DNA of 64,000 bases from Apostichopus japonicus (GCF_037975245.1 NC_092583.1:10392764-10456763); one strand, 5' to 3'. Counted from the stretch's first letter, positions 49,246 to 62,082 are shown. The notes: generated by a model not told the origin, from the letters alone. A program made the numbers and translations.

Positions 49246-49592
49246 CCGGAGATAGATTTGGCATAGATTCGTTCATTAAAATTCATATTTTACTTGTTAA
49301 GTCCTTCAAAAGGGTTATTGATTCACTTCCTTTCACTTTTATGTATAATTTTATATGTTTCATACTTGGTCTTGGTACTCTACAAGTGATCAAACACATA
49401 AACGAATCAATGATTGATTGATATAGCACTTAACGTGTAAGATATACCTTCCACAGAACGGATCGATAAATATAAATTTTCCTTGACGTTTTCATAGTTT
49501 ACTTCAACGTCGCAATAACTGAGTAATAGGCACAGTAACACTAAGAGTCCTAATGTGAGGAGAAGGAATAATTGCAAGAGAGGCAGAATAAA

Positions 49593-49966
49593 TTGGGAAA
49601 TTTATCACAATCCCATTCTTATCTATTAACTTTTGTTTCATTAAATTAAAACTTTTAACCTTTGTAAACAAAAAAATGATTTTCCCTTTTTTAAGATTCA
49701 TAATTAGAAATTGGGAAATTCGTCACGATCCCATTCTTATCTAATAACTTATTGTTTCATCTGACCAATAAATTAAAACATTTAACCTTTGTAAACAAAA
49801 AAATTTTTATCCTTTTTTTAAGATTCATTATTAGAAATTGGGAAATTTGTCACAATCCCATTCTTATCTATTAACTTATTGTTTCATCTGACCTAAAAAT
49901 TAAAACTTTTAACCTTTGTAAAAAAAAAAAATTCTTATCACTTTTTAAGACTCATAATTAGAAATT
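49593..49966. repeat. Three-copy tandem repeat, about 118-127 bp
   Basis: Units start TTGGGAAATT at 49593, 49711 and 49838 and include CCCATTCTTATCTA, TTTAACCTTTGTAAA and AGATTCATAATTAGAAA. They differ by scattered substitutions and small indels. Confidence 0.92.
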
Positions 49967-50528
49967 ACTTTGTGGCGTAACAAATCTTTATTGTCATAAA
50001 TTGAGTCACTACGAAGGGAATAAGATTTAATGTGCACATCGAAACGGTCAAAGAACGAAAATAATTAGAGAAAACACAAATAATATATTTAAGGTTCTGT
50101 AATAGTTTTACTGCAACCAGCTTGCAGTATCTAACACATTAATGACAGAGCACCTCTCTTAATATAAGGTACTTTTGTAATAATGACTATTTGGATGTAA
50201 TTTAAGGCCTTACCTTACAAGATCTCACACTTATTAAACAAATAGCATTTTAATTACATCTTTAGGGCCATGTAGGGAAAGGTGCCCAGATAATCAATAC
50301 TAAGTGTGTAAGAGAATACTTTCTTGAGGGAACCTTGCTAGAATGCTCTTGATAACAGAGGGATCGTTGCAGACACTTTCAATATTAATACACGGTACAT
50401 AACAGATAACACTATACTGAGGTAGCATTATGCTGACCGTGCGGGGATCTCTTGTTGATAATAGTGCAATTACATCTTTGAGAAGATAGATGGGTGCAGA
50501 ATCTTCTGAATATCAATTCATGTACAAC

Positions 50529-50780
50529 ACTTCTAGATATAATGCCAACAGTTTGTAAAGATGGATATTTTGAGGTAACTTATACCTTACCTTGCTTTAA
50601 TTCTTGGTAATAATACTGTCACAATTGATCTCTTGAGCGGATGACCTAAGAACTGCTGAAACTTCTAGATACAATGCCATCAGTTTTGTAAAGATGGATA
50701 TTCTGAGGTAACTTAGTCCTTACCTTGCAATCATTCTTGGTAAATAATACTGTCACAATTGATCTCTTGGGTGGATGGCT
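50529..50780. repeat. Two-copy tandem repeat, 132-bp period, with splice-donor-like motifs
   Basis: ACTTCTAGATA... units start at 50529 and 50661 and share AAAGATGGATATT, TGAGGTAACTTA and ACTGTCACAATTGATCTCTTG. On the minus strand each carries GCAAGGTAAGG, a near-perfect 5' splice-site consensus. The motif also appears at about 50217 and 50855 in more diverged surroundings. Confidence 0.85.
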
Positions 50781-51350
50781 TAATAAGAATTGCTTAACTA
50801 TTAAAATACACTGTTAATTTACAGAGATTAAGATTAAGATAACTATTCCTTACCTTGCATGTTTTCTTGATATTACAAGTATTACATCTTTTGGTTGATG
50901 GCTGAGAGCTGTTGATTCCTCCAGCAATGTTGTTATTATTTAAACTCAATAAACCAGGCATAGTGAATGCTTATAGTATTATCTCTCACAAAAAGTCGGC
51001 AAACTTTCAATAATAAATTCTTGCACAGGATGAAACAAAGAGTTCTCTCAAAAATTGAAAGCCAGTTGGTCGGTATCTGGATAATCAGGATTCTTGGCGG
51101 TAAACTGCCAACGTTCGGGGAGCAAATAGCTTTTATGCACTCCACTACAGGAACTTTGGCAGGAAGTTGCACCACGAAAAGTTACAAAAAAAATCTATCC
51201 AAAAATAAATCAGCTGTGATGCAAGATGAGAAGGACCAACCACTAACTACCCTTTGAGGTTTCTATGAATAATTCATGACTTTGTAGTTTTGACCAGTCA
51301 GGGAAGGAGTTTCGTCAGGAAGTTTTTATTCAAACTTCTTAAACTTACAC

Positions 51351-51544
51351 CTTCTGTAGCAATATACAGGTAGTAGTGACAACACTGAGGAAACCGAGGG
51401 GTGGATTTGTATAAACCACAGCTTTGAGTACACGCGGCTCTGGTGACACACACGTGGGTGTAATCGTGTCAGAACTTGTTCGTTTACAGCTCACTTTCTG
51501 GGATCTTCTACGATTTACTGGTTACTCGTGAGCAACTTTATACC
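51351..51544 (-). promoter_or_regulatory. Candidate TATA promoter and non-coding first exon
   Basis: On the minus strand GGTATAAAG lies at about 51537-51544, followed by about 160 bases without any ATG and then AAGGT/GTAAGT, a strong donor ending at 51351. This layout suits a 5' UTR exon, and the position, 5 kb upstream on the same strand, suits the CDK14/15 gene. There is no direct evidence linking them; a TATA-like string is common in AT-rich DNA. Confidence 0.3.
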
Positions 51545-51715
51545 TATCAATGACATCTTTGTTTACCAGTATCCTCTGGTAACCAGTTCTGGTGACCTTT
51601 GCAGGTGATTCAACCCAAGCACTGGAAGTTGACTGTTAGTAATTAAGGCCACTATTGGCTATTTTAAACTATTATCATTTTTTATGGAGTACTGAAAATC
51701 CCTTTTCATGGATCC

Positions 51716-51770
51716 AAAGTAGGGGGGAGGGATGGGTGGGGTTGGGATGGGTGGGGTTGGGGCAGGTAAA
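51716..51770 (+). repeat. GGGATGGGTGGGGTT repeat (potential G-quadruplex)
   Basis: Two and a half copies of a 15-mer, GGGATGGGTGGGGTT, after a G6 run. Confidence 0.8.
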
Positions 51771-54094
51771 GGTCATGATACCTGGATAATTTTCACAGTC
51801 ATGATTTTTTAAAACACAGGCATGGTACATATTTCAACGCCACTGACCATTGGTGTAATTTCGTATAGTCCCTCTGTGCTAGAACCTATGTCATGATCCC
51901 TGTATTTGATACATTTTTCAATGTTATTATTTAGCATTAAAATAGAATTAAAATTAACTGATAACATAATTTAAATACAAATCATTCAGTCTTAAATTGA
52001 TACAGGCTTTCATCTTAGTTTGGCTTTGTATAAAGGCAGCAACTTTGGAACACCAAAACAGTTGGAAGAAACGTATACTTTGGTTTAAAGATACATATTT
52101 ATGTCACCAGCAAGGGGAAATGGGAAGGGGAAGGGAGGGAGGGAAGGGGTAGGGGATTGGATGGGAAAAAGTGATACCAATGTTACTATGAAACATTACA
52201 TATATCCCAAATTCATCTGCTTATATAATTGTCATTATTCATTAACACTAGACAAGAAAATCAATTTTACTCATTTCCACATTATTAAGCAAGGATACAT
52301 CAAGTAAACATCACACATTATCAACTTACATGAGAGTAACTGATGAATTTTAATACAATTCTCAACATGTTCCCCTAATCCCGACAGATTAATCATGAAT
52401 TTTGTGTGTGTATGTGCAACATATTTTTTTATTTATTAATTTACATTAAATGTTACTAAACAGTCAAATCATATAAGTCAGCTACTACTATTACACTGTT
52501 AATGGATTATTTAAAGGCATTGAAGACTCTCCCCAAACCGCATGCCACCCTATGACAAAAGTTAACTTCCGTTGTTTGCAAGTGAAGTTTTCTTCTTGTC
52601 GCTACAAAATGCAGACAGTAATGAAAAGTGATACCTTGTTATCTTTGATCTAGACCTGAGATGTCCATCGCTGCTATTTACACTGTGTTATGGGTATTGA
52701 CCGTAGTTGTATGTATTGACTGAACACTAGTGGCTAATTACCGATGGTAGCAAGCTGTGTGTGTATTTTCTGGGATCGATGGTGGTGTCTAACACTTCTA
52801 TTACACCTTATTCGAAACTAGGTCAGATTACCGGCATGAGACGTTTCTTTGTGCGCGAGTCTTCACACCCTTTAAGTTGACAGGGATTAACCCTTTTAGC
52901 ACTGTCATAGCCTGTGTAGCTAAGGATTAGTTTGAAACAATTTTAGGTTGGAAATCAATTAATTAATGTCATAAGGAAGCAATTGATGAAGTCCTAACCT
53001 AAGCTGCAACAAAAAGGTGATGGAAACACTGTTTTTTGCCTTCTGGCCAAAAAAAAAAAAAATTAATAAAATGGATTAGTCAGACCTCTCTTGATAAGAC
53101 CTGGATTACCCAATAGGCATAGTAGGCACTGAGCCTAGGGCCTACAAAGAAAACGGGGGCCTACGAAAAATTTATTGGGTGGTTCCATTAACTGTTACAA
53201 TGTGCTATGAAACTTTGATTTATCCATATATATTTTTATCTGCAAATTTGCAGGGAGTGGGAAGTGTCTCTCCTGGCAATCTATGAAGAGTTATCGTAGC
53301 CAATACAATTTCTTCATGCGGTTATGCACCAACCCACGGTGACGTTTCGCTTAGATACTTTCGAGGAATGTTAACTTTCGAGCCTTCGCAGGCCTAGGGC
53401 CTACAGTATGAATTACTTAATCAGGGCCTGCCCTTGACTCAGTGAGATCTGCTGATGTCTTTTCTGTGATGATAATATAATGAAGCCATTAATATATGAG
53501 CAATGACTTAGACAAGTATCCATGAGACACTCAGAGAATAGTGACCTTTGGAGCAAGTTGGACAGATGGAAGTTAGATCATATATCGATCACCATGGCAA
53601 TAAGCTCTATTGGCATGGAAAATCAATTAAACTCAAAATGGAATTTTAAAAATTTGCTTAGAATATTAAAAATTTGGTTCAAGTTTTTACATGCAAGTTG
53701 CATTTCCATATAATTATGACATGAAGCAATTCTAATATTCAGAGTGAAATCCTAATATACATCAAGTAATATTTCCCACGTCCTGCATGAATTGGCAACA
53801 TTCTAACTAAAAGGCAAAATATAAATAAATAGACAAAAAGTAAGTAAATAAACAATTTAAATAAAAAAGATTAAATTAAAAAAACAATCAAATCATGGCA
53901 TCATGCCAAATGACTGGGAGGTCAACTTTTTTTAATATTATGGTAATATTTGAAGGGGAAAAAAATGTAAAAAGATGTAAGAATTCTACATAAAAGCAAA
54001 CAGAAATTCTAGTTATACAAAAAGAAAAGGAACAAAATACAACAAAAGTGAAGAGAACATATGAAAAAGTTAGCGACATCACTTAAATGGCCTC
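51771..54094. other. Non-coding stretch
   Basis: Apart from the MITE at 52511-52875, no gene is recognised. A purine-rich tract lies at 52110-52170. Confidence 0.6.
52511..52875 (-). mobile_element. TTAA-flanked MITE, copy 2 (inverted)
   Basis: 365 bp between TTAA tetranucleotides. It starts TTAAAGGCATTGAAGACTCT and ends CGAGTCTTCACACCCTTTAA. It is the reverse orientation of copies 1 and 3, matching them along the full length including CCACCATCGATCCC and TCAATACCCA segments. It is non-coding. Confidence 0.88.
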
Positions 54095-54197
54095 TCAATT
54101 CAAACCATCATCTTCATGAGCTTCAAGAGGAGGGTGCTTGGTTACAAGTTTGATTGGCAATGTTCTGAAAACTTTATAAGGAGGTACTTCACCTTCT
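54095..54197 (-). CDS. Candidate terminal exon, unrecognised
   Basis: 103 bases after a pyrimidine-rich AATTATTTTTCTAG acceptor, open in one frame: EGEVPPYKVFRTLPIKLVTK then HPPLEAHEDDGLN and TGA. The acidic hydrophilic end looks like a natural C-terminus. It needs a preceding exon ending in phase 2; the nearby candidate at 55271-55353 ends in phase 0, so a connecting exon would be required. Confidence 0.38.
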
Positions 54198-55111
54198 CTA
54201 GAAAAATAATTGAATTTTTGAGATGAAGCTTCTGCCATGTCAGCATAGAATAATTTTTTGACCAAAGACAGCTTTGACTGTTAAGAAATGACCATTACTA
54301 CAGGCACACTGGGATGATTGACTTATTACCTGCAAGAATGCATAAAATGTGTTCTTCTTACAGCATGCATTTAATTCCAAAGGACTTAGACAGAGTTTTT
54401 AGTCTTGATACTTAGGAGCTTGTCATGTGTCCATAATTATTTTCAAGGTTTTTGAATTTCAAAGGTTTTCAAGATATTTTCAAGTTATCCAAGAAATGTC
54501 AGATTTCTAAAAATTACACACATTTTTGCAAAAATTGTAATGTTCACAACTTCGCATGCTAATTTAAAATTAACATGGGAATAAGTGAGTTAAATATTGT
54601 AAAGAAAAAGGAAACCATTTTCAGCTGAACTTCCACAATGTAAGATCATTCATGTTGTTGTTGCCAGATGCATTAACAAAAATTCCACCAAATTTGAAAA
54701 AAAATTGCCATCTTTTCCAAATAAAATGCTAGAAGGATGTGTTTCTGACCTGGGATGTAGAAAATTTCCACCATTTTTTGTTATAAAGCAATCTGCCTCA
54801 GCAACTAAGATATCCCTTCAAACTTCACTTAGTGCCAAAATTTGAGGCCGTCGTCTAAGGATTATCAATTATGATCTAATCTCCAGTAACCATCAGTATA
54901 GTTGGGAGAAATTACAGACCAAACTCAGGAAAGCTTCTTTAAGACACATTGTATAAATGCATAGCAGTTTTAATAATTCTCCCTACTAGTTGATCCCTTT
55001 TGATGTAATCTGATATGAACTAAGGCCAGGTGGTAGCGTTTCTAATCTAATGCACAAATATCGATTGTGACTGCACTGTGCCCTAACACACAGGCCGATA
55101 AAAAAATTACA

Positions 55112-55131
55112 TATATATATATATATATATA
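55112..55131. repeat. (TA)n microsatellite
   Basis: Short TA array; a second one lies at 55232-55250. Confidence 0.9.
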
Positions 55132-55270
55132 CATCTTTACATCCTTATGTTGCCAAGCAAAAAAGGCAGGATAACTTACAAAATTACTGTAACATTACCT
55201 TAGCTGATTCTGAGAAACATAGTGTTGATACATATATATATATATATATAAGACTAATGCTATTACTTAC

Positions 55271-55353
55271 TTTGCCAACAAGATCCATACACAAAATGGT
55301 TAAAATTTCTTTGGCAGAAGGCCTCAACTTGTCAGAAGTGATTAGTCGAAGAG
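55271..55353 (-). CDS. Candidate exon with kinase-like RPSAKEIL motif
   Basis: 83 bases on the minus strand ending in GGCAAA/GTAAGT. It reads LRLITSDKLRPSAKEILTIL then CMDLVGK. RPSAKEIL resembles subdomain XI of many protein kinases (RPSA-x-x-(L/I)L), where the Arg is invariant. The acceptor (GAAAAG) is weak, and the frame is closed by a TGA just upstream. No other kinase motif was recognised nearby, so the family is uncertain. It is clearly separate from the CDK14/15 gene, which has its own subdomain XI. Confidence 0.33.
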
Positions 55354-56568
55354 CTTTTCAAATACGAATGTACGACTGATTTGATTCAAGTTCATATTCA
55401 ACAACCTTCCCTATTCCACTTTCTTTTCTTTTCCTCATGATGGCTGAAAACATCGTTTAGCTTATTACTGTTCTTGGCGTGTACTCGATCTTCTTTTGCC
55501 ACGACGACGTCTACAAACTGAGCCGGAGACCGGCAACAGTTACCATGGCTACGACGACAATCTATCAAGACTTTTTCCAAATGAACCTCCATTATGTACT
55601 CAAATCGTTTACTTTTTTGCCTGGTCATGCAAAATGTAGATCTGTAATTATTATTAAAGCTAAATTTTGTTTCTCATCACGATTGCACGAAATGCACTCG
55701 AGATTATACTTACAAACTAATACATCATCTTGGAGTGGTAAAGACTGTAATTATTTCGTGCAATTGGAGGGGAAACATAAAAAAATAAAATAACCTTTCC
55801 TCGCAAATTATGAATTTTTATCAAAGAAATACAATTAAAAATCCTTCACTTTGGAAAGATATAACCTTGATATTACTGTGAAAAGATAAGAAAAAGGGGG
55901 CAATGTTTGCTTCAAAAGTGATAGAGATTGTTTCCTTTAGAGAATGAAAGAAACGAGGACTTGTGCAAGTTTGCACAAGTTGCTAGTTGCATGCCAGTTT
56001 CTGCGCAATCACAAACATGAGTATAGCACGTTTCTCAGGAGAACCTAAGTACTTGCGACACTTTATCTTTACACAACGTCGAGAAACATCATAAACATCA
56101 AAACTGCCGACACCAAAGTTGACAATTCTTGAGTATATTTTTTGGAGAGTGATATATCTGAAGTGAAATAAAAATGTTCACTGTTTTCCACAGTTGATGA
56201 TATTGTGTTACAGTTTTATGTGTAAGTGTCATTCACAGTGTGCGTTTACAATATGCACACTACGTCATGTCTGGGAGTGCTGGCCAACTATTAATGAATT
56301 TTACAGGAGATATTAAAACTCATCTTTGCATTATTAATCAACTTCAGCTATTGATTGATTAAGCCACAAGATACAATTTTTAGATCAGTCGCATGCAAAA
56401 TGTTCTAACCATGTAAAACTATCACAACCATACAGCAGTGACCTCAGTGATACAACAGTGAGTCCATGGAACTTCCGTTCAATATTTTTTTTGGGTGGGG
56501 GGGGGGGTACAAGGTAGGTTGGGAAGGAGAAGAGTTGTTTTCATAAAGGAGAAAAAAACTGTTCTTAC

Positions 56569-56691
56569 ATTGTCACCAGTTGTGATGTCACAGATTTCTG
56601 TAAAATTAACATTAAAACAGTCAGTCCCATTAAATCTCTGTGATCTCTTATACATATCTGTTGACCGTAAACAAACCTTGAGCTCGACCAA
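56569..56691 (-). CDS. Candidate exon, unrecognised
   Basis: Open on the minus strand up to a GACAAT/GTAAGA donor: LVELKVCLRSTDMYKRSQRF then NGTDCFNVNFTEICDITTGD and N. The composition is protein-like and it ends in phase 0. The 5' boundary is uncertain: acceptors GTCAACAG and GATCACAG lie inside, and none upstream is strong. An internal ATG could also be a start. Confidence 0.27.
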
Positions 56692-56867
56692 GTTAAATCC
56701 ACTCAGTAAATTTTAATTTATATTATTCTCATATGCAAACAAACAGGGTACATAGACACACTGTAACAACCACAGCGCTTTCTTTTTGCCGTGGGTAATA
56801 GGGAATGTAGAATCTGCCGTCTCTGTGATAAACTCATGGACGGGGTTTTAGAAGTTCGACAAAACAT

Positions 56868-57237
56868 TTAAAGGGTGTGAAGACTCGCGCACAAAGAAAC
56901 GTCTCATGCCGGTAATCTGACCTAGTTTCGAATGAGATGCAACAGAAGTGTTAGACACCACCATCGATCCCTGAAAATATGCACACAGCTTGCTACCTTC
57001 GGTGATTTGTCACTAGTGTACAGTCAGTACATATAGCTGCGGTCAATACCCACAGCACAGTGCACAAATGATACAGCGATGGACATCTCTGGTCCAGCTA
57101 AAGATAACAAGATAACACCTCTCATTAATGTCTGCATTTTGTAGCCACAAGAGAAAAACTTCACTTGCAAGCGACGGAAAGATAACTTTTTAAAGATGGC
57201 GGCACGCTGATTGGGGGCGAGTCTTCAATGCCTTTAA
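56868..57237 (+). mobile_element. TTAA-flanked MITE, copy 3
   Basis: 370 bp between TTAA tetranucleotides. It starts TTAAAGGGTGTGAAGACTCG and ends CGAGTCTTCAATGCCTTTAA. It has the same orientation as copy 1 but lacks its internal GGGAGTTG/GAACTCCC insertion. Confidence 0.9.
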
Positions 57238-60200
57238 GTCTCCTGGAACTTACATGATACTTGCTGAAGCATTTCAGTTTTGCTATCGACATGCTGCTGC
57301 TGCTTCTTTAAAGATGAAAGTCATTTACATGATTGGTCACATGAGACAGTAGATCTACAACACTCTCTCTACAACACTTCTAACCTGACCTGAGATGCAG
57401 TTAAGCTGTCATTTTTACCACATCTCAAGGATAGGCCATCCATCAGTCTTGCTAACTTATGCTAATGTATCCCATTCCTTTAATTACTTCAACATGCTAG
57501 CTGGCCTACAGTTAACAAACAAGCCTTGTGCTGAGGGACTTTCTTCCATTCTACTCTAAAAATACCTCGTCAACCTTAATTACCGAGCAATTCATGAAGA
57601 GCCTCGTTAGATAGAAATGACTTTGCCTTTGAGTCCTACTTTCTGAGTAGAACAAGCCAATGAGTGGGCTTAGTGATTCATGTTCATATTTAATGTGACA
57701 ATGTATTCAGTAGTATAAACACTGCACACAACATTTTTCAGTTTCGACCAATTCATTTCAAATGATCAAACAAGGTTCTTACACTACTGAAAACGTCCTA
57801 CATATCAAGTTTGCTCAAGGTTTACAGTAGCTTTAGGAGTTTGCATGTTTACGCAGTTTTCACACTTTGACTTAGTTAAATTTACATAGTGGCTGCTCTG
57901 GACAGATTTGAAACAACATAATGGAGTAATCATTGATATGAAATAAATAGTAAACAAGCAGAAATTGTAAAATTTTGGATTACAGAGAGCGTGTCTGTAG
58001 TCTTGTTTGTGTTTAGAGAAACACTGTTCAACTTGCAAATAAATGTGAACAGATGTTGTCACTTTCTTGTAAGATAAACCTGTGACCTACATGGCAGCAT
58101 CTTCATCTTCAAAGCATCACTCTTGCAAACTTTTGTTCATAATATAAAGAAAGGAACTTGCTCAAAAATAGAAAAGACATACAAACAACATTAACAACTG
58201 AAGTTCCAAACCTGTCAATCAGACAATTGGAATTGGAAAGGGATTTCCAGTCCCTTTAAATTTGATCAATTAGCTCTAATCTTTAATAGTGGAAACTGTT
58301 GTTTAACTATCCATCCTGGAGTACCTTAGTAATACCATTCATGTGGTTGCCTTTTTCATGGACAAATGTTACACAAGACCTGAGAAAAGATTATTTCATT
58401 ACCGGCAAAGTCCCTGCATGACGTAAGAGAAACTTTATACAGTCAATAATCCGTGACACTTGGCACCAAGAAATTATAGCAAATGATTAAAGTTTACTTA
58501 AAAGTGCAACTTTACATTTCCAAAAAGTCAGTTGTAGCTCACAGCAAAAAAAAAAAAAATCAGCCCGTTCTTACCATTCATTTTGGTCGCTGCTGTTACA
58601 AAACAGGAAGCAATTAATGGCAAACCTGTGGTATGACGTAAAAAGAAGTATATAGCATATTGCAACACTGAGAGAACTTTCTCTGAAAAGGTGAAGTTTG
58701 TTTTTGTTTGTTTCTTACAGGTATCAGAAAAGTTTAAAAACAGAAAGCAGCAAGTATTGGTTATAGTATTGGAATAGGTTTTTAGGAATGTCTTGCCTAA
58801 AGATGAAAATGTTCCGAAATATACCTTAGAATATAAAGAGTAAACAGGATCCTGTCATTTCAGACAGTGATCTGCAAACCCCTGCCCATGGGTGGGGTGG
58901 GTCACAACCCAACAGACCCCCACTCCTCAGGATTGGTGCTCAAATTCCATGAAGTTGACTCTGACTATGGAAGTCGATAAGTTTGGGAAAACTGTCAATA
59001 AATTATCCTAGCTTTGAAAAAACACCCCTGATCACCCCAAAGTTTTTTATGACCCACTTTTGGGACATGCCCCATAGTCTGCAGGGGTCCATCGACTCAA
59101 GACTACTGCAAAAGTGCTAAGCTTGGGACCAAATTCTGACTTTCTAGCATATTGGGATAGTAAGGTGATAGTGACTTTGTTGTACATTAGGATGGATGCT
59201 CAAGGCAATGTTCTTTCGAATATATAAATTTGTCTTTAACTCTCGACAAAACAACTGACTTAAAATTAAGGCATGAGACAGTAAATTTGTAGATCAAAAA
59301 AAAAAAAAAAAAAAAGGAGACAAAAAAGGAGTTGCAAAACTCACAATTTACAGAGTTCTTGTTTTGTCTTGTATTCATATACAGATTAACTATACACTAA
59401 GAAATTTTTCCTAGATTACGGTTAACCCACATAATGAAGTGAGCCACATGCAAGTCTGTCCCTGATATTATATATATAGACTCTATCGACGTTACCATAG
59501 AAACCGAGGTTATCCAGAATGAGTCTTTTGTTTGCTTGGTAATCATTTTACCATTGAACAAACACACAAAGAAAAAACACAATGGAAAAAAAACAAATAT
59601 AAATTGCATTATGTTTTTCAGGTAAACAGAAAGTTACAGCAAATTAGTAACATTTGTATGAAGGTTGAAGCATGGATTTTATGACTTCTATGGTAACAGA
59701 ACTGCAAACTAATTTTTTGGTTGGATTGACTTTTTTTTAGAAATTGTGTGGAAAGTAAGAGGCTGAGGGGGCTGCAGCATCCTGCAGCAAAGCTGCGAAG
59801 AATGTAATCTTTTTGCGCTGTTCAGTACATTTCACACAACAGTCAATCACCAGTAAGGGCAACACGACCTCCTTAGGTTTGTTTTTGCACAAATGATTTT
59901 TGAACAAAAAAAGTTCCTGTGACCTTAATACAACTAACTTATTTATAACACATTTTAAATGGTAGAACGCATTTGGGTGGCAGCAGACATTATCTTTGAA
60001 GAAGAACAGGCTGGTTGACAAGTGCATGCTTGAAACTTGAAAGGAATCTTATTTGGTGCTAGGCCATTCTTTGATTATTTCAAAATAACTTCTTTAAACA
60101 TGATAGTCAACTGCAGATACAAAACACCCTAAACACAAAGTTACTCCATATTACTCCAATTCCACAACAATTGCACTGAATAGTAACTATACATTTATAT

Positions 60201-61833
60201 ACTTTTGTATGTTTTTATTTTTATTTTGTAGGTAAATTTTATATTTTTGTTCATCTTTATATTGTGAGTACATTTTCATATTTTTGTACATTTTATAGGA
60301 ACGTTTTCATATCTATGTATATTTTTTTACGTCTTATATGTTTTAATGTTTTGAGCTCTTGTTATCAACCAATTTCCATTGTATTTTTATATGATTGGCT
60401 GAATAAATATATATATATATATCTATATCTATACCCATCTCCTACAGAAGACATTATAGACAGATATAGAAGACAGATATTGTAAATATCTGGCTACAAA
60501 TACTCAATTACAAAAAAACTTTGCATGAATTAGCACCAAAATATTTATCCAAATTGATTAACTCATCAGTTCCTACAGGGTTAAAGTACATTTCCTCAAA
60601 GACAAGAAAAATAAGACGTTACCCACACGCCAAGGTGAAAACTTTTCACCAAAATGGGTGGCCATGCATTCTCCAACTCTACACCCTCACCCTATAGAAC
60701 ACACTCCGACCACATGTCGAATCTGCACCTATTCTTATACGATAAAATCGTCGCAGAGAATTAATCGAAATCTCTGGAAATCGGTGATTCATCCCGAGAT
60801 GGGAATTGATGCTTCGTTATTTGCAACTGATCTCGCTCTTCCATTCTCCAGCTTTTTTATAGTGACTGTGTACTTTTCAGAAAAATTTTGGACATCCTTT
60901 GGCAATATATAATAAACTATATATTAAATCATCTTGCAGCCTACGAGCTGCTACCCAGCCTATAAAAGCAGATGTCGTCATCCGGAGATACTTGAGACCT
61001 AAACTATGACGTTGCGATTGTGCTACATTCCGATTACGGGAAGTCCGGAGAACAGCCTGCGCAAGCACCGAAATTGAAACGAACACACACGCGACCGAAA
61101 AAAAAAATGAATAAAGAAAATGTGAAACTTATTCAAATCTAAACATTCTTATGATTGATTATTTTTTCTCCCTTGCACCACACAGTGACGAATCTTTGAG
61201 AAATTTTACTGTCGTCATGGCGATGAGACACTCGAGATGCTGCAGTTTCACGTTATTACTCCTCACAGATAGGTGTTAAATCTCCAGAGTAATCTTGTTT
61301 CTCTCATCTCATCCCCCTCCAGACACTTCCATGTTTGCATCTCTCTAACATTATTATTCACAAGGGCAGATCTAGCTGTGTTATATACACAATTTTTACC
61401 TTAGAACAAATCCCCCCATCCCCCTCTCCCCCCCTCCCCCACACACACAAATATATAAGCAGTTTCTTATTTGGTTTCCTACAATTTATGATATTTCCTT
61501 TAATTATTGTCATCAAACCCAAAGACTAATCAATTATATCTCTTGGGTAATCTAGTCAGCAAACGTTGTGTGCACGTACAGTGTTGAAAAATTGATCAAG
61601 TGGATATGACGAGTCGTGGCAATTTTGAATTGAGAAAAAATATTTTGATATCCAACACGATAAACATTAATATAAAAAAAAATGTTAATGAGTAGGAAGA
61701 ACCAAGAGGTTGCAATTTGTTTTCATATTGAAAGAGTGACAGATGCCTAATGAAAAAAAAAAAAAAAAAATTGTCAATTATAAAACGGCAGATGTTTAAA
61801 GCAGTTTGCGTGCAAGTATAATTGTAACAAATT
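57238..61833. other. Mostly non-coding stretch
   Basis: AT-rich, with A-runs (58546, 59300) and a (TA)n array at 60406-60422. A possible exon is listed at 59737-59993. Paired CTGCAAACCCCTG / CTGCAGGGGT strings near 58871 and 59080 may be an old hAT remnant. Confidence 0.55.
59737..59993 (-). CDS. Candidate terminal exon or ORF, unrecognised
   Basis: The minus strand after CTTCTTCAAAG is open for about 85 codons to TAA: NVCCHPNAFYHLKCVINKLV then VLRSQELFLFKNHLCKNKPK and a cysteine-rich LVIDCCVKCTEQRKK stretch. No family is recognised. The 3' end shares GCTGAGGGGGCTGCAGC with 28217, which may mean a repeat rather than a gene. Confidence 0.2.
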
Positions 61834-62082
61834 GTGGAGTGTTAGCTCAGTGGTTAACACCGGTGCCTTTCAATCATAAGGTCCCCAGTTCGAGTAACTC
61901 CCAGATTAATGTATGTCGTCCAGTTACAGGGTTGTTGACAATTAACAATTCATAATCATGGACGTTAAATATGAATGTGAGAGACTGACTTTGGTCAGCT
62001 TGCGGCTTTGATAAGCCAATTAGGCTTCTTCGCGAGTTCCTGCTTGCAGGAGGATCTAATATACATACATACATACATACAA
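61834..62082 (+). mobile_element. tRNA-derived SINE
   Basis: The head has polymerase III promoter boxes: A box TTAGCTCAGTGG at 61842-61853 and B box GTTCGAGT at 61888-61895. GGAGT pairs with ACTCC across a degenerate tRNA-like fold. A tRNA-unrelated body with GCTTGCGGCTTTGATAAGCC and TTCCTGCTTGCAGGAGG inverted segments follows, and it ends in a (TACA)n tail at 62061-62080. No convincing target-site duplication was found. Degenerate anticodon and T arms rule out a working tRNA gene. Confidence 0.8.

Noticed and set aside
50936-51257. Overlapping open frames of 79 and 96 codons on opposite strands
   Set aside because: No splice sites or protein-like motifs; mutual shadows in AT-rich DNA.
61838-61904. 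Possible tRNA gene
   Set aside because: A and B boxes are present but the anticodon loop and T arm are degenerate, and the sequence continues into a SINE body and tail.
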